Shown here piece after piece: positions 1 through 10,700 of a stretch of DNA of 64,000 bases (position 1 is its first letter; every line of letters begins with the position of its first letter). A program made the translations under genes and the position numbers. The stretch comes from Yamagishiella unicocca (taxonomy: Eukaryota > Chlorophyta > Chlorophyceae > Chlamydomonadales > Volvocaceae), in the NCBI GenBank assembly GCA_003116995.1, contig BDSL01000018.1:744001-808000 (forward strand). The letters run 5' to 3'. The notes beneath the pieces were generated by a model. The model did no database searches, was not told the origin of the DNA, and saw nothing but the letters and a program-made list of their open reading frames with translations.

Positions 1-3000
1 GCAGCAGGGCTGGGTGGGTAGCAGCATCGAGGTGGGCGGGTCGCGGTATCGGGGTGGGCGGGTAGCAGCAGGGGGACAGTGCGCAGTGACGCGCGGTGAG
101 GCGGCAGTGCGGGGGCAAACGAGGGCTGGCGTGCGCTGCATCCGCGCTTTTCCTGGCGGGGAGAGGCCAATGAACCGCAGGGAAATTCACCTGGCAGTCA
201 TCGGTAGGGAGAAAGGCGGTAGTGAGGACGTGCCAGACGATGCGAGCTCCTGCACGTTAGCGAGGTCCATTACGCACAACCCCACGCCCCTTCGAGCCCC
301 GTCTCGGGCCCTGTCTCGAGCCCAGCCCAGCCCAGCCCAGCCCAGCCCAGCCCAGCCCAGCCCAGCCCAGCCCAGCCAGCCCAACCAGCCAGCGGGCGAG
401 CGTCCGTGATCGAGCCATGGTAGGGTCACGGTCACAGCGCACATGCCCTTCATGCAACCACACCACGGCGGCCCCGCTCTCCGCCTCTTTCTGACCAGTA
501 CCGCCCGCCCTCCCAGCTACCAGGGCCCCCCTGCCCGGCCTCCCGCCATCCCGCTCCGGAGCCAACCCGCCGACCCGCTCACCTCCTGGCTCAGCCCCTC
601 GTCGGGCGCCACCAGGTCGATGACTCGCCGCCAGCGCACACCCGCTTGGTCCACCACCGGTGCAGAGCCGTACTGGTGCGTCTGGGACTTGAACGGCACC
701 ACGACGACGTTCGGACGCCCGCACCGCAGCGTGTCCGCCATCCGCTGCAGCACGTCGCTGTCCTCCCGCCGATTAACCAGCCACGTGTTCATCACCCCGC
801 CAAGGGCCAGCTCCAGTGGACGAGCGTAATCCTGCTCGCAGTCCGCCGTACGACGCAGGTGCAGCCCGACGGGACCTATGGGCGGCTTGGAGAAATCGCG
901 CGGGCGCGCCGCCGCAGCAGCCCGCAGCTGTATCGCCTTGTCGCCCCACACGGTGCGTTCGTACGCCGCGCGTGCTGCTGGGTCGCCGCCAGCAGTCGCC
1001 ATGAGCTGCCGGTGCGCGGTGCGGGCATTTGCAAGCGTCTTTTGGGCCTCGTCGAGGCCTTGCTTAAGCTGCTTCCGCTGGGCTTCCGCTTCCGTGAGCC
1101 GGGGGGTGATGAGGGCGCGCTGCGCCTGAAGCTCGGTGGCATCAGCCTGCACCTGGTGCAGCTCGGCCATCTTGCGGGCGACCTGGATTTAGGGTTTTCG
1201 GGTTTGGGCCGTGAGAGGGAGGGGCATGTTTGGGTGCGGTCATGGCGTTGGGTTTTGTGGCAGTGGAGGATTTTGCACGGAGTATTGCGACGTTGCAACT
1301 GCGGGTCATGCCCTTCACTGCTTGGCAGGCTTGACGCTGGCACGGCAGGTCACATGTGCTGCGCCATCAGAGGAGGGCCTCGTGTGGCGGCAGGCTCGCG
1401 GATGCGCACCTCAGCCCCCATGCTGGCTGGCCACAAGCAATCCCGCCCTCCTCCGCCCCTCCAGTCACCCACTTTGTCCCCGGGACAGTAGTGCCTTCCC
1501 TCCTCTGCCGACGCACCCGTTTCCCTCCCAACCCACGTGGTGTCCCTCCCGTCCGCCGCCAAGCAGGCGCTGCTCGCATACCACGCACGGCTCCAGACCC
1601 GCCTTCCCCAAAAACTCTTGAGTAAAACGCTCCGAAAACTTGGATAGTCCGCTCTAATTCGAGCCCACGGTCGTCCGATAATCAACGCACGCCTTGCCCC
1701 CCACCTGCTCCTGGTGCTCCCGCACTCTCCGCAGCAACCCCTCGCTGCGCTGCTCCGCTTCCAAGTTTGCCAGCTCCGCCTCCCGCGCCTGCCGCTCCTC
1801 CTGCAGCGAGCCCAACCGCTCATCCAGCTCATCCAAGCGCCGCTTAAGCCCCACGCGGCGGCGCTGCGCGGTCCGCTTGCGGTCCTGCAGCGCCTGCAGC
1901 CGCGCGGTCATGTCTTCGGAGCGGGTGTTCTCCAATTCGTCGAGCTGTGGTGGGAAGGGGGCCGAGGAGGCGGCCGACATCAAGGGGCATCAAGGGCTCA
2001 GAGGGTACCGTGCATTGTGGTACACTTCGGTAGGGGGCCAAGTGGGGCCGCGGTATGTTGGGGTATCTGGGTACGGGCCTCGAGAACCGGCCCAGGAACG
2101 GTACAGTTGGTTGCTTTATTCATGTCGGCCCGGTATGCACTGTACGTTGCCTCAGCTCGTATCGTGCCATCTGGGGTGGCGCCATGACATCATGACGTCA
2201 CTAGGAAGCGCCGTACGTACGAAGGGACCCCACAATCCCAACGACTAGCGGGCCCACCAGCGACTTCTCCTGCTCCTGCAGCTCCAACTCGATGCGCTCA
2301 GCCTCCACCACCTGGGCCTCCAGCGCTGTTACACGTGCTGGCCCTGCGGCTGCGTTCTGCTTGGTCTGCCTCAGGCCCTGTTCCACCTGGATCACGTTGG
2401 CCCACATCGCGCCCAGCTCCAGGTCGGCCAGCTGGCTCTTACGGCTTCGCGGGGAGCAGGAGTAAGCGGGGAAGGGGAGCAGCCGGTGTGGGGGGTTGGT
2501 GGTGGCGGGCGCGGATGTGTGTGACTGTGACCTATACTAGATCAGATTAGATTACGTCACATGTCGTACTGGCTCCCCCATTACGGACTTCCGTCCAAGG
2601 GCGCACATCGAATCCCCATACCAGCAAGTCAAATTACCTATAATATCCCACCGATCACGTACGGGCCCCTGATGCCTCGGCAGTGTTAGGGCTAGTAACT
2701 AGTAAGAAGCCCCGCTACCCGCCGACAATCCTCCACTTGTTTTAGTCCCACCCGCGCCTCGTCTGCTGCACCCACTTACTCCTGCACCTTCCGCAGCTGC
2801 TCCAGCCGCTTTTCCAGTACCTTGAGCTCCGCCTGCTTCTCCTGCCGCCGCTCGTGTTGCTGCCGCATGTTCGCCTCCGACAGCGCCAGCTTCCTCTCCG
2901 CGCTCGCCAGCATGTCGCGAGTGGCTCCCAGGCAAGTGCCGTCCATGTACATCTCGTACTTTGAGCACCGGGGCCCGGAAGGTTTATCTGCGCGGAGGGC

Positions 3001-6000
3001 GTGACGGCGATTGGCGCTTAGCGGAGGCCTGACCCCCGAACTCGGGCCGTCGTCCGCTTTGCCCCTCTTGAAGCCCACCCTCTGAAGACCCGAGCGCGCA
3101 TACCTTCATCCTATGCTTCAGCCACTCGGCCCCGCCAGCCAGGCAGCCCTAGCTTGGCTCCTAAGGCAGCACCACGCACCGCCACGCTCCGCCAGTCCTA
3201 TCCCAAGCCCACCTGTTTATTCCCCTAGGAGCTTTTCTTTTCCTCCTCTGTTGGTCCACGAGTTTCCTCCCCAAACCCCAAGCCTGCAGCCGAACCCCAG
3301 TCTCCAGCATGCGAACAAAACGAGTGTCCCAAACGTTTTTCGTCGGCTTTACTAAGAACCGAAGTCGTAAAAGGGTTTCCTCCTTACACCCCCCAAACGC
3401 CTGGATCGCTCACCCGTGTGGAACTGCCGGGCTGTGTCTTGGGTAATCACAATAAGCGGGTTCGATGCGTCGACGTTGAAGTGGTCCACCAGCGCCGCCA
3501 CCTCGCGGGCCACCGTCCGGCCAATCTCCGCGGGCTTGACTTCGGAGCCGTTCGCTCGGAACAGCTGGTAGGAGGCGGTCGCGGTCCGGTTGTTGTCGGG
3601 CCGCGGCTCGCTGGCGGTGATCTTCCGTACGATGCGGATCATAGAGCCGTACCTGTGTACGGCAGAGGCACGCGCACGCGCGGCCAAGGGTGGAGGGATT
3701 GGGACGAGTGGGTGTGTGGGCGAGATGCTGGCCATTTGGGGGGGGCACAGCGCAGTGGCGGAGCGGGCGTGACGCGCGGGCCGACAGGGGAGTGAGCTGG
3801 CGGGCTGAAAGGCTGGATGGGGTGTGGGCTGAGAGTTTGGGGGTGTAGCTTCTGTCGCATAGCAGCCGCTATTCCTTTTAACAGCACTGCTGATGCTGCG
3901 AGCCTCGGGCCGCTCCAGGCTGTCTGCAGCATTCCGCAGCATTCCCTGTCCTTGAAGCCATTGCCAGCGGCTCCAAAAGCCTCCCGCTCCCAGGGGCGGT
4001 GCCCCCCCTTCGGCAATGCAGCCCCAACACGACCCACAGCTCGTGCCGGAAAGGAGAACCGCTCGTTGTGTCGCACTCCTCCTCGGTGGTGTTCCAGATC
4101 TCCAGGGTAATCGTCGCCACTCGCTTGTCGAACTTGACCCAGCCCGCCAGGCTATTGCCTCGGCCCGTGTCGCGCGCGGAAGCGCCCAGGCACGCCTGCA
4201 TGCCTTGCATAAGGGCCGACTTGCCGCTGCCATTACGGCCGCTTATGAAGGTCACGTGCTTTCTGCGAGGCGCCGGCGGGGTGCAAAAGAGGCAGCGCGG
4301 CACGATGGGAGGGCATCGGTTATAGAGGAATACGAGCAGACGGACAAGGATAATATGGAGCAGATGGATAACGAGCAGACCAGCCTCGTGGCCACCCTTG
4401 CCACTGGCTTGATTACCGAAATAGCCACGTACGTAGCCCTCCCGTTTATTCTTGGGAACATGCATTCCATGCATTGTAAACCTGGCGCAAGCAAACAAGC
4501 CGTGATGCCTCCAGCGGGCCGGGTCCATGTCCATCGGGATGCCGGCCCCGTGATGCCCCTCCCCGCAAGTACCTCATCCCCAGCTGCCACGTTAACAGCA
4601 GACCCGCCTTCGCGTCCGGGCAGGCCCCCTTCCCCAGGCAGGCCCTCTTCCCTAGGAAGGTCCTGTTCCCCATGCAATTTTGCCCCGGCACCCCAACCCC
4701 CGCACCCGACCCAGGCCTTTTCGCTCCGGCACCTGACCCGGCCCCCCCACCCGACCCGGCCCGGTGCCGCACCCGAACGTGAACTCGATGTTTTCGTGGC
4801 ACATAAAGTTGGTCATTTGGATCCGGTGCACGTGGCCAGGGGCGAAGGGCACCGGCCCACCGAGTGTGCGGCGTGGAGGAGCCGCCGCGCGCCGCTGGTT
4901 CGCTGCAGCGGCGGCCGCGTCGTGGTGCTGCACGGGGCGACAGCAGGTCGGGGGGTATGCAGAGGATGCCGAAATGGAAGGGGCGGTGGGGGTCTTTAAG
5001 GATAATCCGCGAATCCACGGCCGACAAACCAAGGCGGTGGAGATGGCGGTCCAGAAGAGGTGGTGGTGGTGGTGGTGGGGTATCAGATAACCCGCGGTGC
5101 GGGTTCAGGGCGATAAAGGCCACGCGGACGGACGTAGCGTGGACAGGAGCAGAGAGGGAGGTTGCGGTGGGCTGTGGCCGAAGGCTGAGGCCCCCGTCTG
5201 CCTAGGGCATAGGTTTCCGAGGCGCGCTCAGGAATGGGCGACCCCATCGCCATCTGTGCCAGTTCCATGTGCTCACTATGCCAATGCCACGCGGCACACG
5301 CTCGGCGCCATTCACGTCGGCCGGCCCCCAGCCTCCGTCCTGCACCTCACTACAAGGCGGACAACTGTCGCCTCATCGCCGGTGGCCAGCACCCCATCAG
5401 GTCACCTTGATGCGCAAGGCTTCAGATGCTATCCCTTAAGATCACAGCAGCAACCGCCCCAGGATCGGCTCGTTTTCGTTGGGAACTCGAAGGGGCGTGA
5501 AGGACGCCAGCTTATGAGCAGCCGCCCACACACCCACACACACCCATACCACGCCCCGTCCCGTATTCCCACCTCCTCCGTGTCCCCCAGTCTGAGCCGT
5601 CGCCGCACCGCCGGCCGCGTGTGCTCCTGGTCCGGGTCCTGCTCATCGCCTAGCTCCGGCTGCGACTCCAGTTCCTTGGCAGATTGCCCCCCACTCTGCG
5701 CGAGGAGGGTATCCAATGATTTAATGGTTTGCTTAACAGCCTTAATATAGTGAGGTCGCGGGCATCATAGCCTTGAAGCCGCAGCCTTTCATGCACCTGC
5801 CACAATCAGCTAGATCGGGTGCTTGAGAAAACGCTCCAGGAACCGAACAACACGCTCCGGGAACCGAACAGCACTCGGAAACAGAAGGGGGAGCCATATA
5901 CCAGGGATTGAGTCAGATCCCTCATCGGCCACGGGACCGAACAACCCGCATCGAAGAGTGCTGATGCCAAACCGGAGCGACCAGAACCGGTAAACTGCCT

Positions 6001-7191
6001 CAGGCATGCGAGCATATTTTCGAACAACCCTTCTGCATGGGTCACCTCAGCCTCAGCCAGGTTTCCGAATACGCCCTCTTGCAGATCAGCTGGGTTACTG
6101 CAAAAGGCATCCTCTAGTGGCACGGGGCGTATGTGGAAAGGCCCCAATTCGGATGTTGCGGCCACGTCTAGCTCTCCGCCACTGGGCACAAGGTAGCGCA
6201 GTCGTTGTCATCAAGCACTGTCGCATCATGGGTCGATACGCCCATTTGCTGGCCCCCCCTGCCGCCTGGTGGCGGCGCCTCGCGCTTACAGTTCGGAACG
6301 CTTTCCCCTCTTTCCCCCGGGGTCCAACCTAGTAAGGGACCACATCGACACCCTCGAGCCGCACCTCCCCAGCTCACATTAGGTGAGCCCAGCTGAGCGA
6401 CGGGGTCTTCCGGCGCGGATAGCGCAGTGGGACCAGGGGCCTTGGCTCGCCGCTTGCGTGGCGTGAGGCTCCCCACAATGTGCGCCTCCAGCCCCGCCTC
6501 CGGTTCTGGTGCGTCCAATACGTCCGGGTCATTGCAGGTCGCTGGTGGTGGTTAAGAAAGGGCGCGCATGACAGTGGCCAGCGTTCATGGGTGGGGAGGC
6601 GTCCACGTTTGGGAGCAAGCGGAGTAGGGTGCAGTGGGCCGGTGTGAGGGAAGTGTGGGGGCCTCTTAACATCTGCAATGCGATGGGTGTTGGGAGTGGC
6701 TGTGGTGTGGTGTGGTTCCTTGCCATACACACCGCACCTGATCTGCGGACCACAGCCCACCGCCGAAAGTCATCCCACCAGAGCTCCTCTTCGTCGTCTT
6801 CATACAAAATCTGCGGGCCCCGTTGGCGGCGCTGTCAAGAGGCCAGACAGATGGGGGCGCTCCCCAACCTTTGTTCATCCCTACCCATTAGAGAGCACCA
6901 TCCAAGCCCCATTCCCACCCCTCGTCACTGTTTATCAGCCAATGGACGCGCTACGCGCAGGCGCAAGTGGACCCCGCTGACCGCCCTGACCTGCAGGTTT
7001 GGAGTATCTGCCTCAATAGTGACGTCCTTGACCGTACCCAAATGCCAAGCGGCTGGAGCTCCCTGGAGGTCTTCCGTGGTGAAGAGCCGGCAAACCGTCC
7101 TTCCTACATAGTTGAAAGCCTCTTCTGCGGAGCCTAAGTTCTCGGGCACGGAAGTATCAGGTACCCAGCCCCTGGGTCGGTATTTTTCCAT
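1..7191 (-). CDS. SMC6: SMC6-family protein with N-terminal Tudor-like module, partial (copy B)
   Basis: This is an ATPase subunit of the SMC5/6 complex (DNA repair, nucleus), truncated at the left edge inside the hinge. The exon model is 7191-6991, 6810-6738, 6541-6378, 5695-5573, 4927-4773, 4262-4038, 3652-3414, 2987-2780, 2435-2258, 1944-1705 and 1182-583. Phases match at every junction and give 802 codons. Visible parts are a Tudor-like module (about residues 27-90, ending LYEDDEEELWWDDF), an acidic/basic linker, the SMC6 head start HRIQMTNFMCHENIEF, Walker A GRNGSGKS (247-254), ITQDTARQF, a coiled coil, and the first half of the hinge. The ATG at 7191 has A at -3 and G at +4. Head introns are in the same phase as in the plus-strand copy, so the two are paralogues. 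The C-terminal head lies outside the window, so activity cannot be judged. The Tudor-head join across the 6377-5696 intron is inferred. Confidence 0.85.
321..375. repeat. CCCAG pentanucleotide microsatellite, 11 copies
   Basis: Eleven uninterrupted CCCAG units lie in the intron after the hinge exon of the minus-strand SMC6 copy. Read on the gene strand it is a CTGGG repeat. It explains the Pro/Ala/Gln-type open frames here, which are not genes. Confidence 0.95.
5806..6189 (-). other. Intronic open frame in the SMC6 copy B linker
   Basis: A 127-codon open frame with a protein-like start (PSGGELDVAATSELGPF) lies within the 682-bp intron 6377-5696. The flanking exons join in phase 0 without it. 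Its best acceptor (CCAG at about 6186) would require phase 2, so it does not fit the simple model. It could be an alternative exon, a missed exon with an unusual donor, or chance. No domain is recognised. Confidence 0.3.
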
Positions 7192-7708
7192 AGTATCAGC
7201 ACCGCTATTAAATGTGCGTGTTTTCGAGGGCCGTAACACTAGACGACGTGGGTCGCAGTCCGAGGACAGCCCATAAGGTTACGACAGGCCCACCGCAGAG
7301 ACACCTGGCTCATGACAACATTCTCCAAACTCATGCGTTTAACTGTGACGTCAAATAACGGTATATGAGAGCTCCACAGCAGCGATGGCTTGCTAGTAAG
7401 GGCGCGTAAGCGTACGAGCTTGTGGTAACCGTGTTTCAGCGCACATTTATTACAAACCGGTAACCAAATACCGAGGCTTGCTGTTGCGCAGGCGAGGGCA
7501 TCATGTACGACCGTGCGGTGCATGCAGCGCATGGAAGCCTTCCACCATATCCAGACTCCCTCTTCCTATTGCCTATTTCCCGATCCTGTAAAAGCACACA
7601 ACTAATCGGCTCGGCGTGACGCAGAGCTCTGAACATTGCTGCCCCTCTTGGATATCTGTTGACCTTGCAGCTCCAGTACTCCTACTGTTCGCAAGTGGCA
7701 GCCAATCC
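7192..7708. promoter_or_regulatory. Shared bidirectional promoter region of the two SMC6 genes
   Basis: This 517-bp spacer separates the two divergent start codons (ATG on minus at 7191, ATG on plus at 7709). It is clearly lower in G+C than the exons. It contains one perfect TGACGTCA palindrome and no recognisable gene. An alternative plus-strand start at 7503, joined in phase through intron 7589-7670, would shrink it to about 310 bp. Confidence 0.6.
7346..7353. promoter_or_regulatory. TGACGTCA palindrome (CRE/bZIP-type site)
   Basis: A perfect 8-bp TGACGTCA lies 154 bp upstream of the minus-strand ATG and 355 bp upstream of the plus-strand ATG. bZIP factors of the CREB/TGA type bind this palindrome in plants and animals. 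Binding here is inference. Another copy occurs by chance or otherwise in an SMC6 copy B intron at 2192-2199. Confidence 0.4.
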
Positions 7709-10700
7709 ATGTTGGCTTCCAAACCACAGTGTCGAAGAGAAGCCAAACGCTTCTGCGGGCGCAAGGTCCGTAAGGGTTTCGTGCCCGAAGTTGGAGGGAA
7801 AAGCAAACTTCAATATTTTTCGGGAAACATAGTTGAGTGCCCCATCTTCGACGGCGAGGTCTGTTACAGGATCGGTAAGTTTTTGCAGGCTTTGGTAATG
7901 CCTAATGCGATCCTTGCACTTGGTCATGCGACCCTTGCAGCGTATCAGCGGCTGAGGCGACTTAATTCCTAGTGGCTGTGGAAGCCTGAACCGCATGATT
8001 TCTCGACCTTGTGTTATGAAGCCTTTCACCGCCTGCGTGAAGGTGGTGTGCTGCTGCATGTCCGTCTCCCGCCAAAATGCAATCTTTCGACCCGCATTTT
8101 TGCGTTGGCCCTACATATGCAGAATACGACGACGGCGACATTGAGGATATTGCCTGGGAAGAACTGGTAAAAATTATCCTGCCGGAGGCAGACATGGATC
8201 CCCAGCCGTCGTCTACTCCTGGTGCGATGATTTGCAGACGCGTGCAAGCCTCTATCGCCCATTAAGAGGCGATTGACCTAGATCGTGATCATTATGGAGC
8301 CCAATATGTTACGCTTGTCATCTTCGCCCGCAGGAGGCGGTCTCACTGACACCACCAACCGCCTGGCCTCTGCCAAAGGTACGCTGCTCTGCGCGGGTGG
8401 CGTCATCTGCCCGCTTATCCTAAGGAATTGACTAACCGCAGACAGGACAGCGCTGCACGGCGCACCGGTCATGGTGTTACCGGCACGGTTGCACCTCCAG
8501 TTGCCCGACAATGATGATACCCATGTGCCAACGCGTAGGCACGGAGGCGGGGGGCGCTCCTGCAGCTAAACGGTTGCGTCAGGCGGCCATGTTAGGCTTT
8601 GGCGGCAGAGCAGGTGTGTTAATGGGTTACGTACCTGCTTGTGACACGCCCTTACCTGCTCTGGGGTGTACTTATAGCCAGCGCGAGTTGTCCCTTCCCA
8701 CGTACGACCACGTACCAATAAAGAACCCGATGATCTTCTTTCATACGGCACCATTGGACACTTAGTACACGGGTTTCAGGGCACCATGCAATCCGGTCTC
8801 CTTATTAATACATGAAAATGATGCCTTGGATGAATGCTTTTGATAAATCCTCACCAACTCGTATCATATACCTACCCTTTTGTCAGAGAGCCCAGCGAAC
8901 CTACGCCAGACAAAGCAAACGAAGCAGAGCGGCTTCGCGACGCCACCGACAGAGGAGGAACTGGAGCAATCTGGAATGGGTACTATCGGGCAGCAGCCGC
9001 GTGTGCAGCGACAGGGCCGTACGCACAAGCGTGATGCTAGCGACGACGGTGCACCACTGGGGGACAGCGAGGACAGCAACGTCGCCGATGCTGGTGCCTT
9101 AGCTCTTGGAACGCGCCCTAAACGCAACCTGCGGCAGCAGTCGATTCTTCAGGAGGAAGCTGTGAGTGAAGGGATTGAGGAGGAGGACCAGGAGGAGCGC
9201 CCTCAGAAGCGCAGGGCCCGATCGCCAACAAATGCTGAGGTGGAGCAGGCTGATGAGGCGCCCCTCGCGGTAAGCTCCTTGCACGCGCACAAGTATTGCT
9301 GGCACATCTGCACGGGCTCGCGCCCGCTGCAAACGGTCGTTGTCCAGGCTAGTCCGTAGGCAGGCGACGGGTATCATCACGTGGCTGTTTTTGGCCACCA
9401 TATCAGCCTCCTAGGGTAGAGGGCAGGTTCCAACCCTTTGTGGGCCCTTTGTGGACCTCAATTAATCCTTTTGACCTATGCGATATCACCTTTCATCGTC
9501 ATTGGGTTATCACAGGGGCTGCTGCATGAACCTGAGGACACAACCGCAGGCGGCTTCGTCGCCCGCACAGTGGGCTCAGCAGGCCACATTGCAAAGATCC
9601 ACATGGAGAACTTCATGTGCCACCACCACTTCGAGCTGGAAATGGGGTGAGTGCGTACATGCTGAGCTCCCTGTTCTCTTGGACATCAAGCATGTCAAAG
9701 CCGAAACGCAGATTGTTTGTAGCGCACTTGTTAGTGCCATGAACGATGAGTGTCCCCCATGCAGCCAGCACCTATCTGTATGACGCCAGTGCACTGCAGG
9801 TGCACGCTCATCATGAGGGTCCTTAATTTTGACTCACTCCACCCTTGCTCCCGTACATGTGCGTGGTAACGGCCATTATCAAGGACGCACGTGAACCTGA
9901 TCAGCGGCACCAACGGCAGCGGCAAGAGCGCAGTGATGCAGGCGTTGCAGATTTGCCTTGGCGTCTCCGCGCGAAGCACAGGCCGCGGTACCAACCTGGC
10001 CAGCTTAATTCGCTCAGGCGCGAATGACGCCAAGGTGCAGGTCACGCTGTGGAACACGGGTGATGACGCGTTCATGCCGGAGACGTGAGTCCAGGGTGGT
10101 AGAAAGCCGACGATTGTGAGGGCGCACTATTTGCGATGTGGGTTGCACCGCACACCCAGCGCCGTGCAGGGCGCGGCTAGAAAGCATGCAGCCAGGAATG
10201 TCTGGGGTCCTATCAGGGACTCCATTGCCGTAGTAGATGTGCGCGCGTAAGGAAGTAAGTACGTCGCTCATCTGCCTGGCACGGGTATTGTAACCGTCAA
10301 CAAGAGTTGCTGTCCCGTAGGAATGGACGATGAGTGTATTGCTGCTCACAATTTGCCGTTGATCACGACCAACATCCATATCCTCCATTTTACATCATGA
10401 ATCACGATCTCACTTACCCACACACCGACATCCGCTGCCCTTCCAGTTTCGGGAATCGCATCACGGTAGAGCGCAACCTCAAGGCCGCCGGCGGCGCTGC
10501 GACGTACGCCCTGCTTGACGCGCGTGGGCGCAAGGTCGGGTTTGAAAGGGGCGAGAAGGCGAAGGACGTGCTGGACCGGATGTTGGACCACTTCTCCCTG
10601 GACGCCTCCAACCCGCTGACAATCATCACACAGGACATGTCTCGGCAGTTCCTGTCAGGTGCGATTTGTGTGCAAAAGTTGGCCAGCAGTGGCGGTACGA

